Positions 53,198 to 61,841 of a DNA stretch of 64,000 bases are shown piece after piece. Made by a program: the position numbers and the translations under genes. Position 1 is the first letter of the stretch. The number at the start of each line of letters is the position of its first letter. This DNA comes from Pseudomonas amygdali. GTDB taxonomy: Bacteria > Pseudomonadota > Gammaproteobacteria > Pseudomonadales > Pseudomonadaceae. The DNA is taken from contig NZ_LKBW01000277.1 of NCBI RefSeq assembly GCF_002699855.1, positions 1-64,000 of the forward strand, written 5' to 3'. The notes beneath the pieces were generated by a model. It saw only the letters and a program-made list of their open reading frames with translations, did no database searches and had not been told where the DNA came from.

Positions 53198-53566
53198 TTA
53201 TTTGTTTGCGTCCAGGTATTCGAGCAGGTCTTCCATTCGCTCATCGTTGCCCATCCACCACAGTTTCATCCGCGTGCCAGGCACGACTTCGCCTGGGTCC
53301 TTGAGATACGTGCGCAACTCTTCACGCGTCCAGACCAGCCCCGAGTTTTTCATTGCGTCGGTATAGATGTAGCCTTCCTGTTGCCCTGCCTGACGACCAA
53401 TGATGCCGTTGAGGGGCGGACCAAATGCATTGCGTGCAGAAGGGCCGATCTTGTGACAGCCGGAGCAGAGGCGGGTAAAGACTGCTTTTCCGGCTTCTGC
53501 ATCACCTGCGCCGTAAGCCAGCGGTTGCAGTGCCAGCGCCACTATGAATAAGGCAGTTTTTCTCAT
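53198..53566 (-). CDS. cytochrome c family protein
   Basis: A 122-residue periplasmic c-type cytochrome. The signal peptide is KTALFIVALALQPLAYGAG. The haem site is LCSGCHKIG (CxxCH, near residues 34-38) and the axial Met is probably in VPGTRMKLWWMG. The overall layout resembles cytochrome c550/c2. It carries electrons; no partner oxidase is near. The STN-domain gene is 67 bp upstream on the same strand. Confidence 0.92.
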   Translation of the reverse strand: MRKTALFIVALALQPLAYGAGDAEAGKAVFTRLCSGCHKIGPSARNAFGPPLNGIIGRQAGQQEGYIYTDAMKNSGLVWTREELRTYLKDPGEVVPGTRMKLWWMGNDERMEDLLEYLDANK

Positions 53567-53632
53567 CGATATCCCACAGCGCGTGCGGCCGTCTGGTCAA
53601 AAGCGACGAATGTTAGCGCAATTATCGGAGGT

Positions 53633-54163
53633 TCACTTGCTGGCCGGGATCTGGCTCGACAGTTCGTCGAAGTCACGCTTGTAACTCGCCATCTCTGCGG
53701 CACTGACGAAGCTCTGTTCAAGGACCACTTTCTTCGCGCCGGACTCGATGGTGTCCAGTTGATGAAGGAAGCGCTTCTTCTTTCTCGCCTCCATCCGTGC
53801 GCCAGCCTCATCGATAGCCGTGCGTAGCTCGGTTGCTCGCTGGTTTACGAAATCCTGGCCTCGACGATCAACGGTGAGCCCGTCGTTTTCGACATAGCCC
53901 TCCAGCCCGGTTTTCTTCAACACCAGCCAAAGTGCCTGATCCGGCGTGAACGTACCCTTGAATTTCTTGACCTTTCTGCTGCTGTCAGCGCCCAGATCGA
54001 CCTTCACCGGGCAGCCGGATCGATGCGCCAATTGCTGCAAGGCCTCGTCCAAACGTTGCGAAGGCATGTCATACGCCACCGGCGTCATCTGACACGCAGC
54101 GAACGCGGGAGCAGCCGCCAGACACGCAACGGCGATAAGCAGTTTTTTCAGGGTATTTTTCAT
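53633..54163 (-). CDS. secreted STN-domain protein without receptor
   Basis: A 176-residue periplasmic protein. After a signal peptide (KKLLIAVACLAAAPAFAA) comes an STN domain (MPSQRLDEALQQLAHRSGCPV, GTFTPDQALWLVLKKTGLEGY), residues about 33-100. The rest is a charged helical tail. STN domains normally sit at the front of TonB-dependent transducers or secretins and signal to anti-sigma factors; here no barrel is attached and none is adjacent. Start ATG 54163 gives a proper signal. Confidence 0.8.
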   Translation of the reverse strand: MKNTLKKLLIAVACLAAAPAFAACQMTPVAYDMPSQRLDEALQQLAHRSGCPVKVDLGADSSRKVKKFKGTFTPDQALWLVLKKTGLEGYVENDGLTVDRRGQDFVNQRATELRTAIDEAGARMEARKKKRFLHQLDTIESGAKKVVLEQSFVSAAEMASYKRDFDELSSQIPASK

Positions 54164-54302
54164 GATTGCAGGGTTTCATCCGGGAGGTAGGGCTTGGAAA
54201 TCGTTTTCTGCATGATGTTCCCTGTCTGCCCGACGCTTGCTTGAGCAGTCGTATCCCTGATGTCTCTTGACCCATGCCAGACGCTGCATGCTCAAATCGC
54301 AG

Positions 54303-54340
54303 ACAAAGAAAAGCCCGCGATGGGGGGTAGCGGGCTTAAG
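54303..54340 (-). terminator. intrinsic terminator after cupin gene
   Basis: On the minus strand AAGCCCGC pairs with GCGGGCTT, followed by TTCTTTG. It lies about 90 bp past the cupin stop at 54425. Confidence 0.7.
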
Positions 54341-54424
54341 GTCTTGCTGGGAATTGAGTTAACAATAAACCCGCGAACGTGAAAAAAGCGTGAACTGCCG
54401 GATACAATTTATGAACAATTGAAA

Positions 54425-54928
54425 TCAGGGTTCGCCTTCCCAGTAATCGAGGTTTTCAGTGGTCCGCTGGTTAGCGGTAAACACCCGGGTTCCCTGCACT
54501 GAAACCATCGCCTGGTACTTCCCCGAGTCGGGGTATTCACAGACCTCCGGCGTTTCCCGGGTGCTGATCGACAGGTACTTCAGCGGCGTCTGCGAGGTGT
54601 TGATTATCTGATGAGGGTATTCGGAACCAGCCGGGATAAACACGATGTCACCCGTCCGGATCGGCAGCATCTCGCCTGCGACACGCAAACTGCCTTCGCC
54701 CTCGATGATCACGAACATCTCTTCCTGCGCATGATGAAAGTGATAAGGGCACGAGCGCTTGCCCGGCGCGACGACATCAATAGAGGCCCCGAGCTTTTGT
54801 GCCGCCGTGCCTGTGCCCAGGCGGGCTGCCGAGCTTTCATAGAGAGGTTCACGAACTTCATATGCGAGGGGAGCCTCGTTGAAATTGCGAATCAGACGAG
54901 ACGCCAGTTCACGTGCGCGTTCATTCAT
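54425..54928 (-). CDS. cupin domain protein
   Basis: A 167-residue cupin. Metal ligands are in CPYHFHHAQEEMFVIIEGEGSLRV (His, His, Glu) and the second cupin motif in IRTGDIVFIPAGSEYPHQIIN (His). The cupin core spans residues about 45-125. It probably binds a divalent metal; substrate unknown. The flanks resemble the cupins found with sugar or aromatic enzymes but nothing nearby specifies one. Confidence 0.85.
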   Translation of the reverse strand: MNERARELASRLIRNFNEAPLAYEVREPLYESSAARLGTGTAAQKLGASIDVVAPGKRSCPYHFHHAQEEMFVIIEGEGSLRVAGEMLPIRTGDIVFIPAGSEYPHQIINTSQTPLKYLSISTRETPEVCEYPDSGKYQAMVSVQGTRVFTANQRTTENLDYWEGEP

Positions 54929-55142
54929 GTCGGTCGACGCTCGGGGAGTTCAGAAGAGGGTACTTTAGACCAGACAGCGTGATGCGTTGCAGGCAGTTAC
55001 CTTGATCAGGAAAAACAATCCCGGGCAGTCGCCACAAAAAAGCCCCCGCGCCGCGTGCATCCGTTGCGCAGGTCGGAAACCTATTCACCTGAAACTCGTC
55101 TACTCTTTACATCACGATTCAGCCCTTTGCAGAGGACGCACC

Positions 55143-55400
55143 ATGTTTTCAAAAACCGATATTCAACGCGTTCTTGAAACGGCCTTTCTGCCGTCAAAGT
55201 GCGAGTGCGTCGTCGCGCTGGATGAAACCTTTTCAGTGAAGCTTCTCCACCCCGAGTCAGGCGATATCCAGCTGTATGTAAAGGGGCTGTCCTTGTCCGA
55301 GGTAGAGAGCAGCCGATCCATCGCGCGGCTGGTGCTTTCGCTGAGAGAGCAGAGGGATCTGATGGGGTTGATGGATTTGTCCATGAGGCGGTTGGCGTAG
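55143..55400 (+). CDS. DUF1652 domain-containing protein
   Basis: An 85-residue protein matching the Pseudomonas DUF1652 family: IQRVLETAFLPSKCECVVALDETFSVKL, then SRSIARLVLSLREQRDLM. Function unknown. The ATG at 55143 with GAGGACGCACC is preferred over an open frame to 54987. It is the last core-looking gene before the accessory region. Confidence 0.82.
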   Translation: MFSKTDIQRVLETAFLPSKCECVVALDETFSVKLLHPESGDIQLYVKGLSLSEVESSRSIARLVLSLREQRDLMGLMDLSMRRLA

Positions 55401-55516
55401 GGACTGGGTTCGTATTTTGATTGTGGTTGTTTGATTGCATTCAGGAAGTCGTATCGCTGCCAGGCTTATCGTGGATGTCCGCTCATGCGGCGTCTGACAG
55501 CTGGTTTTGATACGTC

Positions 55517-55606
55517 AGAGACCACAAAACCCCTGAATTGCTTTCAGAGTTCAGAGGCTTTGCGTTGTATTGATATGACGGTGAAGGAGGGGACTCAAGT
55601 AATCGT
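55517..55606 (-). repeat. degenerate tRNA-3'-end-like copy, possible old attachment site
   Basis: The stretch aligns along its length (roughly two thirds identity by eye) with 62989-63089. Shared parts are CCACAA..CCCCTGAATT, GAGTTCAG.GG, TATG.CGGTGAAG and AGGG. The second copy ends in a tRNA-Ser-like 3' end (TGGCGGTGAAG...); here that reads TGACGGTGAAGG. It may mark the left border of the 7.4-kb accessory segment. Confidence 0.5.
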
Positions 55607-55760
55607 CAATGGCGTGGTGCGATACCGGAGCGTTTACCCTCGCGAGTCCATCACCAAGACAATGACTTGATGCTTTCCCGAGAAACGAACATTGAGTTGG
55701 GCCTGAGGTTGATTCCCTTGCGTAAGGAAAGCCGCGGTGCTCGCGTTTTGAACACACAAT

Positions 55761-56159
55761 ATGATGCACAAGCACCGGTGCCCGATGACAGGAGCCGCAT
55801 TTGCACATGGATGCTCAAAAATGATGGGAACTGCAATTACGGCGCCAGCAAGTCATGTCCCACCTTTTACCTCAGTCCGCAGAGCCGCACAGGCGTTGCC
55901 ATTTAGTGAGCTATGCTGGGAGAGGTTCGAAAAGCTCACCGGCATGGATTTAGAAAAGGCCTGTACGGAGTTCTTCGCCGGAGGCTGGTTGGCGAGCAAT
56001 GATTCTACATCGCCGTGTAATGTCCAGGAGATTGCGTCGGGTCGCAGGCGTTTCCGCTTGGGCTTGAATCTGCCGGTGGCGCCCGACCGCTATCGGCCAG
56101 AAGTAATCGTTCGAATTCGTCCGTTTCACTCCTTGCCTCGTGAACAAAGACCGTCGTAA
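55761..56159 (+). CDS. hypothetical reading frame, possibly a gene remnant
   Basis: An open frame of 132 residues without a convincing ribosome site. The best-looking stretch is PFSELCWERFEKLTGMDLEK, which reads like a folded helical protein. The last 40 residues are Arg-rich and may be non-coding. I do not recognise it. The DNA here is lower in GC than the core and lies in the accessory region, so a decayed fragment is likely. Confidence 0.35.
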   Translation: MMHKHRCPMTGAAFAHGCSKMMGTAITAPASHVPPFTSVRRAAQALPFSELCWERFEKLTGMDLEKACTEFFAGGWLASNDSTSPCNVQEIASGRRRFRLGLNLPVAPDRYRPEVIVRIRPFHSLPREQRPS

Positions 56160-56285
56160 ACTCAGAAGGTAGCGCGACAGCTAGCCGGTGACAGGCTAGC
56201 TTCAGAGCTATCTGAGAAACCAGGAGTAAGGCGACGAAGCTTGAAGCACAGGCCAATTTTGCCCAATTGCTATGCTTCGAAGGCC

Positions 56286-56696
56286 CTAATTTCGATAGGT
56301 ATCAATATCTATTGTCGCGCCTACGATGTGGATGAAATCAATGACTGGTAACCCAAAGCCTATGGCTGGCATGGGAGCTTCTTCATCTTGGTCAATCCAC
56401 AGTACGGTCTGAAAAACGCACCTCAGATTAAACTTCTGTTTTGCCTCAACAATTTTTGCAGCAAATGGTGCTAGTCGGGTGACTAACGCTTCCGACATTT
56501 CGTATACGTCGATCAAATCGCTTTCTATCCTTCCGTTTGAGACTGACCAGCATGAGTTTCGACGCAGGGGCGCGTCAGGACTGCGCGGACCTTTCCGAAA
56601 AATCTCTGTCGCAGTTAGTCCTATGTACGCCGTCACTTCGTCTGGCTCAAAATTGTCGCCGTACATTGCGAAATATACTTCGCCGGTTGTCGTCAT
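56286..56696 (-). CDS. DUF4279 family protein
   Basis: A 136-residue cytoplasmic protein of the DUF4279 type: TTGEVYFAMYGDNFEPDEVTAYIGL opens it, then EIFRKGPRSPDAPLRRNSCWS. Function unknown. The GAGGA before the ATG at 56696 suits initiation; an extension to 57056 is not supported. The GC content is low for this genome. Such small solitary proteins in accessory regions are often immunity proteins, but no toxin gene is nearby, so that is only a guess. Confidence 0.72.
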   Translation of the reverse strand: MTTTGEVYFAMYGDNFEPDEVTAYIGLTATEIFRKGPRSPDAPLRRNSCWSVSNGRIESDLIDVYEMSEALVTRLAPFAAKIVEAKQKFNLRCVFQTVLWIDQDEEAPMPAIGFGLPVIDFIHIVGATIDIDTYRN

Positions 56697-56883
56697 ATAA
56701 ATCCTCATCTCTGTAGTCAGCCGCGTCACGACGATGCCGAAGTGCTGCCTGCGCGACCTACCGCTTCGGGTTGATAGCCATCGGCCATGGATGACCGCTT
56801 TCGAACCATAGTAGCCGGCCGGCACCGGTAGCAACCGGTAGGCGGTTATACTAAGGCTCTTTTGTAAACCACCACGGATTGGA

Positions 56884-57216
56884 ATGTTGACTACCCCCAC
56901 CGACAAAATCGACCAGACGGAAGAAGAGCTAACCAGCTGTATCCATGACCTGTTTCTGAACAAGGAGTACGTCGAGTGGCGGAGGGCGCTGAGAGCGTTT
57001 TCAACCGGCGAGTGGCATCTACTAACGGCGAGCTTGGCGAAAAAGCATGTGCCCACTGAGGCATTTCTGGAATTCGGTCAGGAAATTTACCCGAATTTGG
57101 TATTTAGCTATATCGAAGCACCGGACCACGCCGAGTCGCAGATGCTAATGGTGCAATTTACGGTGCCTGGCAGTATGTGGCACTGCCTAGTGTGGCATTG
57201 CCCTGAACGCAATTGA
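56884..57216 (+). CDS. hypothetical accessory protein
   Basis: A 110-residue acidic soluble protein starting MLTTPTDKIDQTEEELTSC; its middle, LRAFSTGEWHLLTASLAKKH, reads like a structured helix. No family recognised, no membrane segment. It is divergent from the DUF4279 gene, 187 bp apart. Low GC matches the accessory region. The 358 bp after it show no gene that I trust. Confidence 0.6.
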   Translation: MLTTPTDKIDQTEEELTSCIHDLFLNKEYVEWRRALRAFSTGEWHLLTASLAKKHVPTEAFLEFGQEIYPNLVFSYIEAPDHAESQMLMVQFTVPGSMWHCLVWHCPERN

Positions 57217-57574
57217 CGACCGAATGGCGAAATAGAGCCAGTATTTCAATGCGCTAATCGTCCGCAATTGGCCGATTACTGCATGTCGCGAGGGGCCACA
57301 AACGATCCAAAGCTGACATTGCCTGTAGCTGAAGTTGATCGGCCATGAGTCAGTATCGCAGTCATGGAATTGAGATGGCCTTCGGGCTGATTGCTTTTCT
57401 CGGTTTACAGCCTCCCTGAAGCCTCCCGGCGCAAGATAAATATGCAAATACCCAGAGTGTCGGGAGCCAGGCGCAAAGCCAGAGTAACAGCTCATTCGCA
57501 TCCCGCTCAAACCCGACTGAACTGTGAAGCCCTCACGGGGACTGAACTTAACACCCCTTGAAGGAGCCAGCCCC

Positions 57575-57823
57575 ATGAACAGCGATCAACTCAATCAACA
57601 CGACGCCGAGCGTCTTCACCAGCGAGTAGCGTCCGAACTGGGCATTACTGCCGAAGAGCTGACCACCTGGATGATCAACGATATCGAGCGCGTGACCGAG
57701 GGCGGCAAGGACGTCGGGCACATGGTGGTATTCCGTGAGTCGACCCCTGCGCAGGTTCTCGACAAGGTTCAGCACAAGCAAAGCCATTTCACGGCCATGA
57801 CCGGCGTGATTGATCTGAGCTAA
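57575..57823 (+). CDS. small hypothetical protein
   Basis: An 82-residue soluble protein: HDAERLHQRVASELGITAEE, then LTTWMINDIERVTEGGKDVG and a C-terminal HFTAMTGVIDLS. It has higher GC than the preceding genes. AAGGAGCCAGCCCC is an excellent ribosome site. I do not recognise the family. A hairpin separates it from convergent deoC. Confidence 0.72.
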   Translation: MNSDQLNQHDAERLHQRVASELGITAEELTTWMINDIERVTEGGKDVGHMVVFRESTPAQVLDKVQHKQSHFTAMTGVIDLS

Positions 57824-57827
57824 GTGC

Positions 57828-57855
57828 AGCGGGCTTTGATGTTCAAAGCCCGCAG
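57828..57855. terminator. bidirectional hairpin before deoC stop
   Basis: GCGGGCTTTGA (57829-57839) pairs with TCAAAGCCCGC (57843-57853) in the gap between two convergent stop codons. Confidence 0.75.
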
Positions 57856-57857
57856 AC

Positions 57858-58538
57858 TCAATAGCCTGCCCCCGTACCCGCGCCTGTCACGATCGCAATC
57901 CCGGAACTGGTGCCCAGGCGTGTTGCGCCGGCTTCGATCATTGCTCTGGCCGTGGCCACGTCACGCACTCCGCCAGACGCCTTGACGCCGATGTCGGGGC
58001 CTACTACGCGGCGCATCAGTGCCACATCCTCAAGCGTTGCGCCACTGCGGCTGAAGCCTGTGGAGGTTTTAACGAATGCCACGCCCAGCTCGCGGCAGAT
58101 CTCGCAGGCGCGCACCTTCTGCGCCTCATCGAGCAGGCAGGTTTCCAGGATCACCTTGAGCGGCACCTTGCCACAGGCCTGTAGCACCGCGGCGATATCA
58201 TCGCGGACCTCATCGAACAGGCCGTCCTTGAGCCAGCCGATGTTCAGCACCATGTCGATTTCCTGAGCTCCGGCGGCGATCGTCAGGGCTGCTTCCGACG
58301 CCTTGCTGGCACTCAACCCAGCGCCCAGCGGAAAGCCCACCACCGCGCAGACCTTCACGGCAGCCCCGGCCAGTTGTCGAGCGGCAAAAGGCACTTGGCT
58401 GGAGTTCACGCACACCGAATAGAAACCGTGTTCTCGGGCTTCGGCGCAAAGTGTGGCAATCTGCTCTCGGCTGGCATCCGCGGCCAGTAAGGTGTGATCG
58501 ATGGCCTGGGCCAGTGCAGCGGGTTCGAGTGAATTCAT
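57858..58538 (-). CDS. deoC: deoxyribose-phosphate aldolase
   Basis: A 226-residue class I aldolase, short (Bacillus-like) form. It opens with [19 protein letters not shown]. The Schiff-base Lys lies in [19 protein letters not shown] (V-K-T-S-T-G-F), and [17 protein letters not shown] and [17 protein letters not shown] complete the barrel. It splits 2-deoxyribose 5-phosphate into glyceraldehyde 3-phosphate and acetaldehyde. The ATG at 58538 is used over a TTG three bases upstream. It is divergent from the DeoR gene, which shares the regulated gap. Confidence 0.94.
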   Translation of the reverse strand: MNSLEPAALAQAIDHTLLAADASREQIATLCAEAREHGFYSVCVNSSQVPFAARQLAGAAVKVCAVVGFPLGAGLSASKASEAALTIAAGAQEIDMVLNIGWLKDGLFDEVRDDIAAVLQACGKVPLKVILETCLLDEAQKVRACEICRELGVAFVKTSTGFSRSGATLEDVALMRRVVGPDIGVKASGGVRDVATARAMIEAGATRLGTSSGIAIVTGAGTGAGY

Positions 58539-58558
58539 CAAAGTATTCCTGTCATCAT

Positions 58559-58610
58559 TAAAAACACTTGGGTGGATACCCTTAAGTTATAAAATTAACA
58601 CTTGGTGTTA
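58559..58610. promoter_or_regulatory. candidate DeoR operators in the deoC-regulator gap
   Basis: TAACAC-TTG-GTGTTA (58596-58610) is a perfect palindrome. A second copy of its core, AACACTTGGGTG, lies near 58563-58574. The two sites span the 100-bp gap between divergent genes, so binding would control both deoC and the regulator. Confidence 0.5.
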
Positions 58611-58640
58611 CTCTATCGACACCAACAACGGATTGCCGGG

Positions 58641-59411
58641 ATGCCCGTGGACGTCAAGAAAACCGACCGCATCAAACAGATTCAACAGGCCCTTCAGGAT
58701 GAGAAAGCCATCCATCTGCGGGAGATGGCGGCGCTGCTCGAGGTGTCCGAAATGACCTTGCGTCGCGACCTCAGCCGGCATCCTGGGCAGTTAAGACTGC
58801 TGGGCGGCTACATCACCCGCGCCCACGATGATCCTGAGCCGGGGGATTACCGGGTCAGCGAGCAGGGCACCCGCCATGTCGAGGAGAAGCGCCGCATCGG
58901 CAAGCTGGCCGCTGCTTTCATCAGTCCTGGCAACACGGTTTTTTTCGACTGTGGCACGACGATCCCTTTCGTAGTCGACTTCATCCCCGACGAATTGGAG
59001 TTCACCGCGGTGTGCAACTCGCTCAACGTGCTGCTCAAGCTGCAGCAGAAACCCAACTGCAGCATTGTCCTGTGCGGCGGTGTATTCCACCGCAGGAACC
59101 AGGTGTTCGAGAGCCACGCCGAAACCAGCATTCTTGATGGCGTGCGCCTGACCTGGGCCTTTGTCTCTGCGGCCGGGGTCAGCCTGGACTGCGGCGTGAC
59201 CTGCTTCAACTTCCACGAGGTGGAGGTCAAGCAGAAGGTCATGCGCCAGGCCCGGCAAAGTCTGCTGCTGGCTGATCATTCCAAATTCGACGCCGTACGC
59301 ACTGCGCACTTCGGTGCCTTGAGCGATTTCCATTGCGTGGTCAGCGATAAGAAAATCCCGCGTAGCTACCGCGAGGCCATCGAGGCGGGTGGGGCGCAGC
59401 TTGTAATCTAG
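58641..59411 (+). CDS. deoQ: DeoR family repressor, probable deoQ
   Basis: A 256-residue DeoR-family regulator. The N-terminal HTH is IHLREMAALLEVSEMTLRRDLSRH (residues about 25-48), followed by the sugar-phosphate sensor domain with FFDCGTTIPFVVDFIP and SLLLADHSKFD, typical of the family. By position it should respond to deoxyribose 5-phosphate and repress deoC and the transport genes. The symbol follows the enterobacterial deoQKPX set by analogy. ATG 58641 has only a weak ribosome site. Confidence 0.85.
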   Translation: MPVDVKKTDRIKQIQQALQDEKAIHLREMAALLEVSEMTLRRDLSRHPGQLRLLGGYITRAHDDPEPGDYRVSEQGTRHVEEKRRIGKLAAAFISPGNTVFFDCGTTIPFVVDFIPDELEFTAVCNSLNVLLKLQQKPNCSIVLCGGVFHRRNQVFESHAETSILDGVRLTWAFVSAAGVSLDCGVTCFNFHEVEVKQKVMRQARQSLLLADHSKFDAVRTAHFGALSDFHCVVSDKKIPRSYREAIEAGGAQLVI

Positions 59412-59416
59412 AGGCA

Positions 59417-60484
59417 TCACGGTTGCAGCGCCCGGCGTTCGGCTGCGTTCAGGTAACCGGTGGTCACGCTGAACTCAGCGCTGGCACCGGGCGCAAAGCT
59501 GCGCACGTTGCCTTTGGCGAGTTCAGCGCGGTAGCCCTCCGGTTCGCAGGTGGCGGGCAGGACGAAGGCCGCCACCTGCTGATCGGTGTTATGCAGGATC
59601 CAGCGCGCGGCATGTTCAAATTGCCGGGGGCTGTAGCGGGTGTAGAACGCCGCGTCGTCGGGATGATCAAGGAAGAAGTGCGCCTGTCCTTGGGCGTCGC
59701 TGCGCACATCGTCGAAGAAGCAGACGATCTCAGGGTCATAAAGCGCGGGAGAGTCGAGCACCTTGAGGCGAGTCGGGTCCTGGCTGAGTTCGGCGATATA
59801 GGCGCTCCAGGCCGGCGTCGGCCGCACATGGGCCGGCACGCTGGAGCGCACCCTTGTGCGCTCGCAGCCCAGCTGCTGGGTGAGGAGGGCGTCGTCGACG
59901 TAGGCGTAGTTCATGTGCGCCATGTACATCAGATCCATGGCCTTGCCGGCCAGATTGACCACCTGCATGTTGATCTCGAACAGCCCGCTGGCCGGGCGCA
60001 GGGTCACGCTTGGGCTAGCCCGGTAATGGTCGCCGAAGCCCTGCACATATTCACAGGTGCCGCCGAGGCGCAGATACGCACCGTGCTCGTCTTCGCCTGC
60101 TTGCAGCCAGGCATCGTCCATCGGCGCGCAGGGCATTTCGCCGTGCAGCGCATGATCATCCTCGGGCCCCGGGCAACCGTTGCGCAACAGGCCGCTGTGA
60201 AACATGAAGCAGCCGTAAGTGCCGATCACGCTGGCACTGGGCCGCGGCTGGGTGAACATATTGAGCATGGTCAAATCAACGCCGTCGAATTCGGCTGACC
60301 AGATCATTTGCCCTTGCCAGGGCAGGATTACCAGCTTGCCGCGGCTGTTTTCCAGTGACAGCGCCTTGACGCCGCTGGGGTAGGTCCAGGCACGCACGCT
60401 GAAATTCGCTGATTCGAGCAGCAGCCGGCTGGCTTGGTCCCAGAGCTGTGGGTAGAGCGGCAGGCGCAAGGTTTCGCTAATCAT
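59417..60484 (-). CDS. deoX: aldose 1-epimerase-like protein (DUF4432), probable deoxyribose mutarotase
   Basis: A 355-residue galactose-mutarotase-fold protein. Segments seen are LVILPWQGQMIWSAEFDGVDL, GCFMFHSGLLRNGCP, LHGEMPCAPMDDAW (His, Glu) and YMAHMNYAYVDD. The DUF4432 family sits in sugar operons. In enterobacteria DeoX/DeoM converts anomers of deoxyribose before phosphorylation. Its ATG overlaps the transporter stop by four bases, so the genes are translationally coupled. Symbol by analogy. Confidence 0.8.
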   Translation of the reverse strand: MISETLRLPLYPQLWDQASRLLLESANFSVRAWTYPSGVKALSLENSRGKLVILPWQGQMIWSAEFDGVDLTMLNMFTQPRPSASVIGTYGCFMFHSGLLRNGCPGPEDDHALHGEMPCAPMDDAWLQAGEDEHGAYLRLGGTCEYVQGFGDHYRASPSVTLRPASGLFEINMQVVNLAGKAMDLMYMAHMNYAYVDDALLTQQLGCERTRVRSSVPAHVRPTPAWSAYIAELSQDPTRLKVLDSPALYDPEIVCFFDDVRSDAQGQAHFFLDHPDDAAFYTRYSPRQFEHAARWILHNTDQQVAAFVLPATCEPEGYRAELAKGNVRSFAPGASAEFSVTTGYLNAAERRALQP

Positions 60485-61812
60485 TGTGCCACCGCCGTGG
60501 CCGAGCCACCCAGCACCGGTTGCGGCTGACGCATGCAGTGCACTGCGTACATCACGATGACCACGAAGCACAGCAGCGGCACGCTATAGGCAATCTGCAT
60601 GTTGCCGCCATTGGCATCGCTGAGCAGGCCCTGGAAGATCGGCATCACGCCACCGCCGACGATGCTCATCACCAGCAACGAGCCGCCGACACCGGTGTCC
60701 TCGCCGAGCCCGTCGATGGTCAGACCATAGATGGTCGGCCAGCAAGGCCCGAGAAACACACTGACCCCCACGGCGGCATACACCGCGGTGATGTTCGGCA
60801 CCAGAATGGTGTAGGCCAGCAGCACGATGCACAGCACGCCATACACCGCGAGGACTTTGGCCGGGTGCATTTTGCGCATCAGCAGGTTGGCAATCATCTT
60901 GCCGATAAAATAGGCGGCAAAAGTGGTCAGCAGGAACCACGAGGCACTTCGCTCGTTCATGCCGCCCATTTGCATGGCCAGGCGAATAGTGAAGCTCCAC
61001 ACCCCGACCTGCGCGCCGACGTAGAGGAACTGCGCCAGTACACCGAAGCAGAAGCGCGGATTGCGCCGCAGGCGGCCAAGGCTCTGGCCGATACTCGCCC
61101 GCGGTTCGCTGACGGTGCCGTTGCCCTTGCACGCGGGGAAGCGGGTGATGGCGATCAGAATGAACATCAATATAAGTACCGCGATCATCCATTTGTACGG
61201 CAGCAGGGTCGACTGGATCATTTGCAATTGCTGCGCCGCTGCCTCACTGGCGCTCATCTGGGCCAGCTGTTCGCTGGTGGCGTCGGTGTCTTTGAACATC
61301 ACGAAGCTGCCGACGTATACCCCGGTCATGGCGCCGAACGGGTGGAAGGTCTGCGAGATGTTCAGGCGCCGTGTGCCGGTTTCCCGCGGCCCCATCAGTG
61401 TCGAATAGGTGTTGCACGCGGTCTCGAGAAACGACAGGCCGACGGCGATGACGAACAGCGCCATCAGAAACATGCCGTACTTGGCGGTCGACGCCGCCGG
61501 AAAGAACAGAGCGCAGCCGAACAGGTAAAGCATCAGGCCGATGAGGATGGTGGTCTTGTAGCTGAAGCGGCGCACCACCAGTGCCGCCGGAATGGCGACG
61601 AAAAAGTAGCCCAGGCAGAACGCCGACTGGACGAAAGCGGTCTGGAAGTCGCTGAGCATGAAGGCTTTCTTAAAGTGCGCGATCAGCACGTCGTTCATGC
61701 TCGCGGCCGCCGCCCAAAGGGCTAAGATGCTACAGAGCAGGAGGAAGGCGAACCACGGCGTGCGGTTCAGGTAGAACCCGTCCGGGGTTTGTTGCAGCGC
61801 AGGCTTATTCAT
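60481..61812 (-). CDS. deoP: FHS family sugar/H+ symporter, probable deoxyribose transporter
   Basis: A 443-residue major facilitator of the FucP/FHS type with 12 helices: LWAAAASMNDVLIAHFKKAF, SAFCLGYFFVAIPAALVVRR, FLETACNTYSTLMGP and LNISQTFHPFGAMTGVYVGS are family marks. Enterobacterial DeoP is in the same family. It probably brings deoxyribose in with protons. The stop overlaps the mutarotase start. Symbol by analogy; fucose or another sugar cannot be excluded without the linked kinase and aldolase. Confidence 0.85.
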   Translation of the reverse strand: MNKPALQQTPDGFYLNRTPWFAFLLLCSILALWAAAASMNDVLIAHFKKAFMLSDFQTAFVQSAFCLGYFFVAIPAALVVRRFSYKTTILIGLMLYLFGCALFFPAASTAKYGMFLMALFVIAVGLSFLETACNTYSTLMGPRETGTRRLNISQTFHPFGAMTGVYVGSFVMFKDTDATSEQLAQMSASEAAAQQLQMIQSTLLPYKWMIAVLILMFILIAITRFPACKGNGTVSEPRASIGQSLGRLRRNPRFCFGVLAQFLYVGAQVGVWSFTIRLAMQMGGMNERSASWFLLTTFAAYFIGKMIANLLMRKMHPAKVLAVYGVLCIVLLAYTILVPNITAVYAAVGVSVFLGPCWPTIYGLTIDGLGEDTGVGGSLLVMSIVGGGVMPIFQGLLSDANGGNMQIAYSVPLLCFVVIVMYAVHCMRQPQPVLGGSATAVAQ

Positions 61813-61841
61813 TATTGTTCTCCGCGAGATGCTGGTGAGTG

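Noticed and set aside
57187..57576. 129-codon minus-strand frame
   Set aside because: No ribosome site, low-quality composition, and it covers the leader and ribosome site of the better gene at 57575.
60484..61725. 413-codon plus-strand frame opposite the symporter gene
   Set aside because: Composition is rich in His, Arg and Gln with no hydrophobic core; mirror of a membrane protein gene.
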